Source of the DNA: WLMZ01 sp031410915
GTDB lineage: Bacteria; Actinomycetota; Acidimicrobiia; Acidimicrobiales; Ilumatobacteraceae
Length of the DNA stretch: 64,000 bases
Assembly: GCA_031410915.1 (NCBI GenBank)
Contig: JANNZY010000158.1
Span: 62,001 to 126,000, forward strand
Direction of reading: 5' to 3'
Below, piece after piece: positions 34,336 through 43,098 of the stretch. How positions within the stretch are numbered: the stretch's first letter is position 1; each line of letters opens with the position of its first letter. Made by a program: the position numbers and the translations under genes. The notes beneath the pieces were generated by a model, which did no database searches, had not been told where the DNA came from, and saw nothing but the letters and a program-made list of their open reading frames with translations.

Positions 34336-35574
34336 GTGACGGCGGTGGCGACCCGTCGACGATGTGATCCCCCCCGGCGTCGTTCGGGACGCCTTGTCGC
34401 CGTGTTGCTGACGGCGGCGGGGTGTGTGTCGACACCGGTCACCACGGCCACCACGCCGCAGGCGCCGACGGTGACCGCCCCGCCCACGACCACGACCGAC
34501 GCCGGCCGCGACACCACGTCAACTGCGTCGATCACGCAATCGACGACGCCCGACACCGAAGCGCCCGCACCGGGGACGTCGACGGTGACATCGACGTCGG
34601 CGGTGACGTCGACGCTGACCTGGGTTGCGGAGGTTGACCCGGCGACGCTGGCAGACATCTCGCTGACATCTGTTCCGGCAGATGTGATCCGGCCGACGAG
34701 CGATCTCACGTTGGACACGACGACCAACCCGATCAACGGTCGCCGAGGCGGTGCACGCCCGCTCGACGAGTACGGGGCCTGCGCGCTCGGCCACGGAGCA
34801 TCGTGCCTGGCGACCACGCTCGATACGTTGGGGTTCGACGTGACGAGTGGTTCGGCGGTCGATCGCGCACGCAGTCTCCAGCGGGCCATCGCAGTCGTGC
34901 AGTTGGACGCCGGACTCCCGGTGACCGGCGTGGCCGACGACGAGCTGCTTCGCTACATGGGCATCCCGGGCACGGCCATCGCCGGAACCGCGGCGGACGA
35001 GGTGCGCATGATCGGCATGTCCGCGGGCGGCCGCGAGATCGACGCGATGCGGTACGGAGACGGCCCACGTGTCGTGCTCGTCGTCGGCCAGACCCATGGC
35101 GACGAGGAAGGTGGACTCCGGGTGCTGTTGCGGACTCAGTCGCTGCGGCTGCCCAACGGCGTCACGCTGTGGGTGGTGCCGACGATGAATCCCGACGGCA
35201 GCACGAAGGACACCCGCTTTCTCGACAACGGTGCCGATCCGAACCGGAAGGCGTCGAGCCAGCCCGAGCAGCAGGCCGTTTACGACTTTGCACTCGACGT
35301 TCGCCCGAGCCTGACGGTGTGGTATCACCAGAACTACGGCTGGGTCGGCGGGTCAGGCGCGTCGGCCCAACCGGCGAAGCGCTACCAGGAGTTGAGCGGT
35401 CTGGGAAACCTACGCCGCAGCGGCGACTGCGCCAAGGGGTTCATGTGGTGCCCGATCGACAGCGCCCTCGCGAGCAGCTCGATCCTCGTCGAGCTGCCCG
35501 ACGTACTCACGCCGGCTGACGTCCAGATCCACGCGTCGGCCCTTCTCCAGGTCGCGGGAGAACTCGATCACTGA
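34336..35574 (+). CDS. M14-like zinc carboxypeptidase lipoprotein
   Basis: A 412-residue exported protein starting at GTG 34336 (another GTG at 34345). The signal ends in VLLTAAGC (lipid Cys near 30), followed by a Thr-rich linker of about 60 residues. Residues 140-210 resemble a peptidoglycan-binding helical module (ARSLQRAIAVVQLDAGLPVT). The C-terminal domain shows M14 zinc ligands: His and Glu in GQTHGDEEGG near 254-257, a third His in VWYHQNYGW near 331, and the likely catalytic Glu in ILVELPD near 385. It may trim peptidoglycan stem peptides. No clear operon partner. Confidence 0.78.
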   Translation: MTAVATRRRCDPPRRRSGRLVAVLLTAAGCVSTPVTTATTPQAPTVTAPPTTTTDAGRDTTSTASITQSTTPDTEAPAPGTSTVTSTSAVTSTLTWVAEVDPATLADISLTSVPADVIRPTSDLTLDTTTNPINGRRGGARPLDEYGACALGHGASCLATTLDTLGFDVTSGSAVDRARSLQRAIAVVQLDAGLPVTGVADDELLRYMGIPGTAIAGTAADEVRMIGMSAGGREIDAMRYGDGPRVVLVVGQTHGDEEGGLRVLLRTQSLRLPNGVTLWVVPTMNPDGSTKDTRFLDNGADPNRKASSQPEQQAVYDFALDVRPSLTVWYHQNYGWVGGSGASAQPAKRYQELSGLGNLRRSGDCAKGFMWCPIDSALASSSILVELPDVLTPADVQIHASALLQVAGELDH

Positions 35575-35612
35575 AGCGTTTCGTCCCGTGCGCGGCGGGG
35601 TACACGCAACCC

Positions 35613-35690
35613 ATGCTCTTGTGGATCGTCGTCATCGTCTTGCTCGTCCTGCTGCTCACCGGTGGCATCGGATACTCACGGCGCCGTTGA
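35613..35690 (+). CDS. 25-residue hydrophobic membrane peptide
   Basis: ATG at 35613. The product is MLLWIVVIVLLVLLLTGGIG followed by YSRRR: one membrane helix with a positively charged end that fixes the N-out/C-in orientation. It resembles the very small hydrophobic (DUF3309-like) proteins seen in many bacteria. There is a GGGG-containing stretch about 15 bases upstream but no ideal ribosome site, so expression is uncertain. It sits between the peptidase and the histidine kinase. Confidence 0.5.
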   Translation: MLLWIVVIVLLVLLLTGGIGYSRRR

Positions 35691-35712
35691 GTGTTCGCGT
35701 CTGGCCGTTTCG

Positions 35713-36864
35713 TCAGGCTGGAGCAGGGACGCGGAACACGACTGCCGCACCGTCGGCGGGTTCGATCCAGATCTCGCCGCCGTGAGCCTCGACCAGGCCG
35801 CGAGCGATGGCCAGACCGAGTCCGCCGCCACCACCGGTGTTGCGCGTGCGGCTCGGGTCGGCCCGCGTGAAACGCTCGAACGCTCGCTCGCGGAAGTGCG
35901 GCGGGAAGCCGGGCCCGTCGTCGCTGACCCGCACGACTGCGCCATGTTCCGCTGTCACTTCGACCGTGACCTGCGATCCGACCGGCGCGTGGCGGATGCC
36001 GTTGTCGACCAGGTTGCGGATCACCCGCGCCAGAGCGACCGGGCTGGCGATCACGTGCACGCTGGCGTCGGCGACGAGCGCGACGGTCACGCCGGCTGCG
36101 GCAGCAATCGGAGCGAGCGCGTCCACGGTGTCGTCGGTGAGTTCGACGAGATCGATCGGCACCCGCTCGAGATCGAACCGGCCGGCGTCGAGTCGCGACA
36201 GCAGCGACAGATCGTCGATCAACGCGCGAAGCGCCTCGATGTCGCGCTGCATCGAGCGGAGGTAACGCTGCGGGTCTGGTGCGATGCCGTCGACCAGTGC
36301 TTCCGTCGCAGCCTGCAGCGCGGCCAGGGGCGAGCGCAGGTCGTGACCGATGTTGCTCAGCAACGTGCGGCGCTCGTCCTCGATCGCGACTCGATCGCGC
36401 TCCAGCGCCTCCAGCCGGTCGACGAGGTCGTCGATGGCTCGACCGACATGACCCAATTCGTCCTCGCGGCGGGTCTCGACACGAACCGAGCGATCGCCCG
36501 ATTCGATGGTGCGAACGGTTGCCTCGAGATGGCGGATGTCGTTGCCGAGCGGCTTGGACACGATGACCACCAACAGCGCTGCGAACGCCGCGGCGACGAC
36601 GGTGACCCACAGGAAGGCCGCCAGCTCGCGCTCGGAGAGGACCATCAACCGGGCGGCGATGAAGGCCGCAGCGACGGCGATCACGAGCGACGACAACGCG
36701 ATCACGAGCGCCGAACGCCGCAGCGACCGCGACCGCCGCTGGCCGTGGCGCAGGGCCCAGCCGACCAGCACGGTTCCCGCAGCCAACGATCCGAACGACA
36801 CGAGCGTCAGGACCGGACGATCGGAGATCACCGAGCCGACGGACATCTCCATCGCGACGCTCAT
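35713..36864 (-). CDS. Sensor histidine kinase
   Basis: A 383-residue membrane kinase. Three hydrophobic segments occupy about residues 12-100 (VLTLVSFGSLAAGTVLVGWA and two later ones), with little extracytoplasmic sequence. A HAMP-like linker follows, then the H-box SNIGHDLRSPLAAL, N-box RVIRNLVDNGIRHA, G1 VSDDGPGFP and G2 GGGGGLGLAIARGLVEAHGG. The start at 36864 overlaps the stop of the response-regulator gene (ATGA). With almost no outer domain, it probably senses membrane state or an internal signal. Confidence 0.9.
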   Translation of the reverse strand: MSVAMEMSVGSVISDRPVLTLVSFGSLAAGTVLVGWALRHGQRRSRSLRRSALVIALSSLVIAVAAAFIAARLMVLSERELAAFLWVTVVAAAFAALLVVIVSKPLGNDIRHLEATVRTIESGDRSVRVETRREDELGHVGRAIDDLVDRLEALERDRVAIEDERRTLLSNIGHDLRSPLAALQAATEALVDGIAPDPQRYLRSMQRDIEALRALIDDLSLLSRLDAGRFDLERVPIDLVELTDDTVDALAPIAAAAGVTVALVADASVHVIASPVALARVIRNLVDNGIRHAPVGSQVTVEVTAEHGAVVRVSDDGPGFPPHFRERAFERFTRADPSRTRNTGGGGGLGLAIARGLVEAHGGEIWIEPADGAAVVFRVPAPA

Positions 36865-37550
36865 GGCTCGAACCGGTAGCCGACACTGCGCACGGTCTGG
36901 ATCCAGCGCGGTTGTTCCGGGTTCGCTTCCATCTTCTGGCGCAGGCGGCCGACGTGCACGGTGACGGTTGCCGGATCTTGGTAGTCGGGCGACGACGCCC
37001 ACACCTGATCCAGGAGCTGGGCGCGGCTGAAAACCTGGCGCGGCGACTGGGCCAGCAGCGCGAGGAGCTCGAACTCCTTCGGGGTCAGCGCGACACGGCC
37101 GTCCAAAACGAACACCTCGCGAGCACCGAGATCGATGGTGAGTCCATCGAACTCGCACCGGGCCGGCGCGGGTGGCGTGCGGCGGGTGCCGCTGCGGCGG
37201 AGCACGGTGCGAACCCGCACCGCGAGCTCGCGAGGGGAGAACGGCTTGACGACGTAATCGTCGGCGCCGAGCTCGAGGCCGAGGATGCGATCCACCTCGT
37301 CGGCACGCGCGGTCAACAGGATCACCGGGACATCGGAGCTGGCCCGCAACCGGCGCAGGATCGACAGGCCGTCCAGTTCGGGCAGCATCACATCGAGCAC
37401 GACCAGGTCGGCGGTGTTGTGATCCAGCCAGCGCTGCGCGGCCGCACCATCGGCTGCCTCGTGCACGGTGATGCCGTCGATCTCCAGATATCGGGCGACC
37501 ACTTCGCGCACCATCGGCTCATCGTCGACGACGAGAACCTGCGCAGTCAT
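36861..37550 (-). CDS. OmpR/PhoB-family response regulator
   Basis: A 229-residue regulator. The receiver has DDE near residues 9-11, phospho-Asp at about 53 (LVVLDVMLPELDG) and Lys near 102 (VVKPFSPREL). The C-terminal winged helix is TPKEFELLALLAQSPRQVFS through VTVHVGRLRQKM to RSVGYRFEP. I chose the ATG at 37550, since the open frame upstream has no receiver sequence. It is coupled to the kinase downstream and divergent from the epimerase gene at 37685. Confidence 0.93.
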   Translation of the reverse strand: MTAQVLVVDDEPMVREVVARYLEIDGITVHEAADGAAAQRWLDHNTADLVVLDVMLPELDGLSILRRLRASSDVPVILLTARADEVDRILGLELGADDYVVKPFSPRELAVRVRTVLRRSGTRRTPPAPARCEFDGLTIDLGAREVFVLDGRVALTPKEFELLALLAQSPRQVFSRAQLLDQVWASSPDYQDPATVTVHVGRLRQKMEANPEQPRWIQTVRSVGYRFEP

Positions 37551-37684
37551 CGGCCCAGCGTACGGGCCAGGGATGTGACCGTTGGATCGTGGCGAGTGAA
37601 GTTTCGCAAACGTTTCGGGCATCGGCCGGCACGGATGGGTCCAGCTGCTCCAGACTCGTTCGAGTTCAGGTCCGGAGTGAGGTC

Positions 37685-38764
37685 ATGAGGGTTCTCGTCA
37701 CCGGCGGAGCCGGATTCATCGGGTCGCACATCGTCGACGAGCTCGTGGCGCGCGGTGACGATGTCGTGGTCGTCGATGACCTCGATCGCGCTGCGCACGA
37801 CGGCGTACCAGCCGGTCTGAACCACGCGGCGCGGTATGTGTGGGCGGACGTGCGCGAGCCGCAGACGTGGCGGCGGGTCGATCTCCGCGCCGTCGATGCG
37901 GTGTGCCATCAGGCAGCCAAGGTCGGGCTGGGGGTCGACTTCGACGACGTGACCGAGTACGTGGCCCGCAACGACACCGGCACGGCGTGCCTGCTGCGTG
38001 CATTGCATCGCGCCGCGTTCGCCGGGCGAATCGTGCTCGCGTCCAGCATGGTCGTGTACGGAGAGGGCCGCTACCGGTGCGACATCCACGGCACCGTGCG
38101 GCCCGGTCCGCGGGCAGTTGTGGACCTGAATGCCGGGCGCTACGAGCCGACGTGTCCGCGCTGCAGCGGCGCCGTCACGCCAGAGCCCGTTCTGGAGGAC
38201 GATCCACTCGACCCACGCAACGTGTACGCCGTGTCGAAGCTGGCGCAGGAGGGGCTGTGTGCTGCGTTCGCACGCGAGCACGCCGGCTGCACCGTCACGT
38301 CGCTGCGCTACCACAACGTGTACGGGCCGCGAATGCCGCGGGACACTCCGTACGCCGGTGTCGCGGCGATCTTCCGCAGCGCATACGAACGCGGCGATTC
38401 GCCCCGCATTCTCGAAGACGGTGGGCAGCTGCGTGACTTCGTCCACGTCCGCGATATCGCCCGCGCGAATGTGCTCGGGCTCACCGCGGATCGTGCGGTG
38501 CACGGCCCGTTGAACGTGTGCAGCGGCACGCCGCGATCCATCGCTGACCTCGCCCGCGCGATGCGACCCGACGGTGCGCCGGAGCCAACAATCATCGGCG
38601 GGTTCCGCACCGGCGACATCCGCCACGTGTTCGCCAGCCCGGAGCGAGCTGCGGCCATGCTCGACTTCCGCGCCGACGTTGCTTTCGACGATGGCGTCGC
38701 CGCGTTCGCGACCGATCCGCTTCGCTCCACCGTGGCCCCACGGCCCCCGTCGCTTGCCGACTGA
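37685..38764 (+). CDS. NDP-sugar epimerase/dehydratase with zinc-ribbon-like insertion
   Basis: A 359-residue extended SDR. The NAD motif is VTGGAGFIGSHIVDEL near residues 4-19; the active site has the SSMVVYGEG serine loop and NVYAVSKLAQE (YxxxK). Between them, near residues 150-165, is YEPTCPRCSGAVTPEPVLED, a Cys-Pro-x-Cys knuckle seen in dTDP-L-rhamnose 4-epimerase-type proteins. C-terminal LRDFVHVRDIARANVLGL matches sugar epimerases. The GAGG site precedes ATG 37685. It probably makes a nucleotide sugar for the glycosyltransferases at 39197-40866. Confidence 0.85.
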   Translation: MRVLVTGGAGFIGSHIVDELVARGDDVVVVDDLDRAAHDGVPAGLNHAARYVWADVREPQTWRRVDLRAVDAVCHQAAKVGLGVDFDDVTEYVARNDTGTACLLRALHRAAFAGRIVLASSMVVYGEGRYRCDIHGTVRPGPRAVVDLNAGRYEPTCPRCSGAVTPEPVLEDDPLDPRNVYAVSKLAQEGLCAAFAREHAGCTVTSLRYHNVYGPRMPRDTPYAGVAAIFRSAYERGDSPRILEDGGQLRDFVHVRDIARANVLGLTADRAVHGPLNVCSGTPRSIADLARAMRPDGAPEPTIIGGFRTGDIRHVFASPERAAAMLDFRADVAFDDGVAAFATDPLRSTVAPRPPSLAD

Positions 38765-38843
38765 CGTTCTCAACGTTGGCGAACCGTCGCGCCGGGCACC
38801 TTCGCGTCACTGCTTGGCTTGATCGCCACCTAGGGTTTCCGGC

Positions 38844-39179
38844 GTGAGTTGGTTCCGATCACGTGGACGCAAGCAGACCGACCCGTTGCCGGCGAACACC
38901 GAGTTCAGCGTGGTGTCCGGCGACCTCGTGCTCACATCTGGTCAGACGTTGCGGTTCGATGCGATCGTGCCCACCGTGTTCAACGGCACGCCTTTCCCCG
39001 GCGAGGGTGTCGGCGGCATCCCCCAACACGCCGAGACGGTGTGGTTCGCGCTGCAGGTCGCGCAGGACTCACATCCCGGATGCCGGTGGTTGTCCGATCA
39101 CGATGTGGCCATGGTGCCGGCCACACCGGATCAATCTGCGTGGGCGTTGGCCAACGGCGTCAACGAACGATTCGGCTGA
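38844..39179 (+). CDS. Hypothetical soluble protein
   Basis: A 111-residue protein starting at GTG 38844, with a basic N-terminus (SWFRSRGRKQ) and no signal peptide or membrane segment. The middle reads as beta-strands (FSVVSGDLVLTSGQTLRFDA) followed by HAETVWFALQVAQDSHPGCR. No family is recognised. It follows the epimerase by 79 bases and ends 17 bases before the convergent glycosyltransferase. Codon use looks like the neighbours, so I consider it real. Confidence 0.6.
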   Translation: MSWFRSRGRKQTDPLPANTEFSVVSGDLVLTSGQTLRFDAIVPTVFNGTPFPGEGVGGIPQHAETVWFALQVAQDSHPGCRWLSDHDVAMVPATPDQSAWALANGVNERFG

Positions 39180-39196
39180 CGCTCAATTCGCTCCAC

Positions 39197-39934
39197 CTAC
39201 GGTCCACTGTCGGGCCGCCCGCTGTTCTGAGAACGATGCGGGATGTCGAAGCTCGCGCCGACCATCATCACGCCGACGGCGCGAGCCATCGCTCGGCACG
39301 ATGCCTTCAGGTCGGCGCTCGGTGCTCCGCCCTGGCGGGCCCGCATCGGAACCGCGATCTCGCCGATCTGGTAGCGGCGGCGGCCGGCGATGAGGGCAGC
39401 CTCGAACGTATCGCCGAGGTAGTAGTGCGGGAAGTCGAACGCGAAGTGGTAGAGCAACTCGCCGGTGATCGCGCGGAATCCCGACGTCGGATCGGACAGC
39501 TCGACATGGGCCCGGCGGCGGAGTGCGAACGACAGGAAGCGGATGCTGACCCGCCGCACGATCGACATGCCTTCGTGCGAACCACCCTGGGCGAAGCGAC
39601 TGCCGACCACCATGTCGAGGTGCCGCGACGACAGTTCCTCGACCAACGCCGAGATGTGGTCCACCGGATGCTGGCCGTCACCATCGACCTGCACGACCGA
39701 GTCGAAGCCGTTCGTGATCGCATAGCGCCAGCCGGCGCGCAGGGCCCCGCCGACGTTGAGGTTGACGGGAAGTCGCACGACCGTCGCGCCGGCCTCTCGC
39801 GCCCGCGCCGCGGTGTCGTCGCTGCTGCAGTCGTCGACCACGACACAGGGATACCCGAGCGCCATGACGCCGGCGACGACTTCGGCGACGCACGCCTCCT
39901 CGTTGAAGGCAGGAATCACCACGATCACCTTCAC
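39197..39934 (-). CDS. Family 2 glycosyltransferase, polyprenyl-phosphate sugar synthase-like
   Basis: A 245-residue GT-A enzyme starting at GTG 39934, which overlaps the stop of the upstream glycosyltransferase gene (GTGA). The nucleotide-sugar site is VVVDDCSSDDTAARAREAGA, and the metal-binding QVDGDGQHPVDHI plus GSRFAQGG are typical of the dolichol/polyprenol-phosphate mannose or glucose synthase branch. There are no C-terminal membrane helices, so it is the soluble DPM1 form. It would charge a lipid carrier for wall or lipid glycosylation. Confidence 0.88.
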   Translation of the reverse strand: MKVIVVIPAFNEEACVAEVVAGVMALGYPCVVVDDCSSDDTAARAREAGATVVRLPVNLNVGGALRAGWRYAITNGFDSVVQVDGDGQHPVDHISALVEELSSRHLDMVVGSRFAQGGSHEGMSIVRRVSIRFLSFALRRRAHVELSDPTSGFRAITGELLYHFAFDFPHYYLGDTFEAALIAGRRRYQIGEIAVPMRARQGGAPSADLKASCRAMARAVGVMMVGASFDIPHRSQNSGRPDSGP

Positions 39935-40866
39935 GACGCACGTCCACTTCGAGTCGGGACCACGTCGCGCTTGACTAACGCAGCCTTGCGGCGCGCGGCC
40001 GGGAAGCGGCCGCGGGCCGCGTCCTCGATCGCCCGCAATGTCAGGTGGGCCCGCACCATCGTCCGTCGCCGTGCCGCCGCAGCGGAACGCGACCAATGGT
40101 GTTGCGCGGCCGTCGTCGCCAGCTCGCGATACAGCGCGATCTCCTCCTCGAAGCGCGCAGCCGTCGCGGTCAACGTTCCGGTCATCGCCGCTGGGTGACG
40201 CCGATACTGGTAGAGCGGGCGACGGATGCCGAACAGTTGCTGACCGTCGAGCAACAATCGCGCGACGAGATCGAGATCTAGCACCATCCCCCACCGGCCG
40301 TCGAACGGAGCCATGCCGAGCTGCGCCTTGCGATAACAGAGCGACGGGCAGAACACGTAGTTGTTTGACAGGATCGATGCGAGACCGTCGTCGCCGCTCA
40401 CGGCATGGTCGCGGTGCGGGCGACGCGCGAACCGCTTGGCGAGATCGGGCAGCGACCGCACGGGCTCGCCGTCGGCCCCGATTGTGCTCGCATCGGTGAA
40501 CACCGCGGCGAGAAGCGGATGATCACTCGCGGCATCGGTGACCGCGGCCGCGTATGTCGGCTCGAGCCGGTCGTCCGCATGGAGCAGGGTGACCCACTCC
40601 GAACGTGCGGCGTCGATGCAACGGTTCCAGTTGCCGGCGAGCCCGAGATTCGTCTCGTTGCGCAGGTACCTGATTCGACTGTCGCCCAACGATGAGACGA
40701 GTTCCTCCGCCGACACCGGGCCGGCATCGTCGATCACCACGAGCTCCCAATCGGCGAGCGTCTGGCACCGCACGCTCTCGATCGCCTCGGCGAGGTAGCC
40801 GAGGTTGTCGTAGTAGGGAATGGCGAACGAGATCGATGGCCGTCCCGGCTCTGGCTGCGATGACAT
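39931..40866 (-). CDS. Family 2 glycosyltransferase
   Basis: A 311-residue GT-A enzyme. The N-terminus SFAIPYYDNLGYLAEAIESV followed by CQTLADWELVVIDDAG and the metal-binding WVTLLHADDRL are typical of wall/O-antigen GT2 enzymes. A later ED-like region (GMVLDLDLVARLLLDG) and the basic C-terminus fit. It is co-transcribed with the polyprenyl-phosphate glycosyltransferase gene downstream (4-base overlap). The acceptor is unknown. Confidence 0.88.
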   Translation of the reverse strand: MSSQPEPGRPSISFAIPYYDNLGYLAEAIESVRCQTLADWELVVIDDAGPVSAEELVSSLGDSRIRYLRNETNLGLAGNWNRCIDAARSEWVTLLHADDRLEPTYAAAVTDAASDHPLLAAVFTDASTIGADGEPVRSLPDLAKRFARRPHRDHAVSGDDGLASILSNNYVFCPSLCYRKAQLGMAPFDGRWGMVLDLDLVARLLLDGQQLFGIRRPLYQYRRHPAAMTGTLTATAARFEEEIALYRELATTAAQHHWSRSAAAARRRTMVRAHLTLRAIEDAARGRFPAARRKAALVKRDVVPTRSGRAS

Positions 40867-41293
40867 GCTGCAGCGAGGTTACGCGCCGCCCCCTCTCGCC
40901 CGACGCCACCGTCCGCACAAGCAGGTTTTCGCAGAACACGCCGAACTCTTGCGTGTTCTCCCGCGTCACCTTCGCCCGTGAGGACCATCATCAGCGTTGG
41001 GCGCGCGGGTTTCAGGCGGTGCGGGGTGCGATGTGGATGCCGTTGGGGCGGTAGTGGTGCCATCCGGTGGTGTCGCGGGTGACGGTGCCACGAGAGCGGT
41101 GGACCTGACGGCCCAGAGGATCTGCGGTTTCGCGTGTGACACGGCGCAGGTTTCGCTGGAAGACTCTCGATGTGGGTACCTGTCGTGCGGCACGAGCAGC
41201 GATGTCGACCGTTGCATTACGTTGCGCATCCGCACGTCTGACCTTGCTCGGTGGTGGGCATCGGGGGCCGATGAACCGTTCGCAGGGTTCGAC
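40867..41293. other. 427-base gap, possible eroded 3' end of a gene on the minus strand
   Basis: No convincing gene. On the minus strand one frame ending at a stop at 41012 reads protein-like in its last 30 residues (DPLGRQVHRSRGTVTRDTTG, then WHHYRPNGIHIAPRTA). It is reminiscent of the C-terminus of HNH/DUF222-type proteins, but upstream the frame runs antisense into the MgtC-like gene. I read it as a weak remnant at most. No repeats or strong palindromes were seen. Confidence 0.3.
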
Positions 41294-41989
41294 GTGAGCG
41301 CGCTGGACGCTGCGCATCTCACCGATTGGGAGATCATCGGTCGCCTCGCGGTCGGGCTCGGACTCGGCGCTGCGATCGGTCTGGAACGCGAGCTCGACGG
41401 ACACGATGCCGGGTTGCGAACCCACGCACTGTTGACGATGGGGTCGGCGATGTTCGGCCTGCTCTCCGTCGGCGCGTTCAGTGCGTTCATCGGACCCGCA
41501 GCAGACAGCAACGTGCAGGTCGACGTCAGCCGGATCGCGTCGTACCTCGTCGCCGGCGTCGGCTTCCTGGCCGGCGGCGCGATCGTCAAGCATCACGATC
41601 GTGTCCGCGGTCTCACCACGGCTGCGTCCTTGTGGATGTCGGCCGCAATCGGTCTCGCCGCCGGGCTCGGTTTGTTCGCCGGAGCCGTCATTGCGACCGC
41701 CGGCACGCTTGCGGTGCTGTTGTCCGAGCGTCCGGTTGCGTGGATCCTCCGCCGCCCGAACGAAGGGGCGGGCACGATCCGAGCGGTGACGATCGAGCCC
41801 GTCGACATCGCCGAGCTGCTGTCCATGTTCGACAGCCCGCGTGGCACCAAACGTGCCGTCAGCCGCACGACCCAACCCGACGGCCGGCACGCCGTCATCG
41901 TCTCCGGCGTGCCGATCGGCCAGGGCCCCGACATGATCCGCGCGTTCGAGTCGCAAGGTGCCACCGAAGTCTCGTGGACCGAACACTGA
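41294..41989 (+). CDS. MgtC/SapB-family membrane protein
   Basis: A 231-residue protein from GTG 41294. The N-terminal membrane domain shows the MgtC signature GLGLGAAIGLERELDGHDAGLRTH (split over helices 1-2), MGSAMFGLLS, RIASYLVAGVGFLAGGAIV and GLTTAASLWMSAAIGLAAGLG, giving four to five helices. A soluble C-terminal domain of about 70 residues follows. MgtC homologues help bacteria grow at low Mg2+ or modulate F-type ATPase. The open frame upstream of 41294 is not protein-like, which decides the start. Confidence 0.87.
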   Translation: MSALDAAHLTDWEIIGRLAVGLGLGAAIGLERELDGHDAGLRTHALLTMGSAMFGLLSVGAFSAFIGPAADSNVQVDVSRIASYLVAGVGFLAGGAIVKHHDRVRGLTTAASLWMSAAIGLAAGLGLFAGAVIATAGTLAVLLSERPVAWILRRPNEGAGTIRAVTIEPVDIAELLSMFDSPRGTKRAVSRTTQPDGRHAVIVSGVPIGQGPDMIRAFESQGATEVSWTEH

Positions 41990-42041
41990 CCGTTGAAGCT
42001 GACGGTCAGGCGAGTAACGACGTCGCTCTAGCGTGTTGCCG

Positions 42042-42866
42042 ATGAGCGACGATCACGATCACGAGCACGAGCACGATTCGTCCTCGGCGAGGACCTGGCA
42101 CCACGGTCTGATCGCCCGCTGGTGGGCCAACTTCAACCTCGACGGGCCCGAGATCGCGTTCTTCCGGTCCCATGTGGCAACCGGTCAGCCGGCACTCGAC
42201 GTCGGGTGCGGGAGCGGTCGGCTGCTCGTGCCGTGGGTGGCCGACGGACTCGACGTCGATGGCGTCGACGCATCGGCGGACATGATCGAGGCCTGCCGGG
42301 TTGCGGCCCACTCCGCCGGCTGCGCGCCCGACCTGTACGTGCAACCGACGCACCGGCTCGATCTGCCACGCCGCTACCGCACGATCATCAACTGCGGAGC
42401 GTTCGGGCTCGGTGGCACCCGCGCCGACGACACCGAGGGCCTGCACCGCCTGCGCGCCCACCTCCGCCCGGGCGGTGTGCTTGCCCTCGACTACGAAGTC
42501 GGCGAGTTCGACGACGATCGGTGGCGACGGTGGGCACCGCGGCCAGCCGACAACACACCACCACCGAGCCAGGCCCGTCGACTCGGGCTCGACGGCTTCC
42601 ACTATGCCCTGCGACACCGGATCATCGGCGTCGATCTTGCCGACCGCTGCGTGATCCGCGAGATGCAGGCGTGGCAATGGCATGGCGAGGAACTCGTCGC
42701 GCACGAGACCCATGACCTCGTCGCAAACGTCTACTCGTCGAACGAGATCGTGACTCTGCTCACGACGGTCGGCTTCACCGACGTTCGCGTCCTCGGCGGG
42801 TACCACGGCGGCCCACCGACACAGCTCGACGCGTTCCACGTCTTCGTCGCCACCGTCGCCGGCTGA
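42042..42866 (+). CDS. Class I SAM-dependent methyltransferase
   Basis: A 274-residue methyltransferase. Motif I is ALDVGCGSGRLLVP near residues 48-61, the acidic strand-2 end is VDGVDAS, and motif IV region is RTIINCGAFGLGG. LRPGGVLALDYEVGEF follows. The N-terminus is very rich in Asp/Glu/His (DDHDHEHEHD), which might bind metal. Two starts are possible (GTG 42033, ATG 42042). Its relation to the sugar cassette beginning at 43099 is unclear because a 232-base gap without a gene separates them. Confidence 0.83.
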   Translation: MSDDHDHEHEHDSSSARTWHHGLIARWWANFNLDGPEIAFFRSHVATGQPALDVGCGSGRLLVPWVADGLDVDGVDASADMIEACRVAAHSAGCAPDLYVQPTHRLDLPRRYRTIINCGAFGLGGTRADDTEGLHRLRAHLRPGGVLALDYEVGEFDDDRWRRWAPRPADNTPPPSQARRLGLDGFHYALRHRIIGVDLADRCVIREMQAWQWHGEELVAHETHDLVANVYSSNEIVTLLTTVGFTDVRVLGGYHGGPPTQLDAFHVFVATVAG

Positions 42867-43098
42867 GTGCGAGCTGCACCGATGTAACGCGACGAAGCGG
42901 CTGCGGAGGTGATCGCGTGTTCGAGCCAGACCGCGCCGATGCTGATCGAACCTGTTCGTGCTCAATCCCTTTCGGCGACGAGGGCGACACGAGACGGTTG
43001 ACACGCGCGTTGGTGGTTAGCGACGCCGTCGGCAGGGAAGGCGTATTCCGCATGGCAATCGCGACACACGTCGACCCACCATCGAGAAGGCGAGCACA

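Noticed and set aside
42867..43098. Additional small gene in the 232-base gap before the glycosyltransferase
   Set aside because: The open frame there overlaps the real gene in another frame and has no fold-like pattern or ribosome site.
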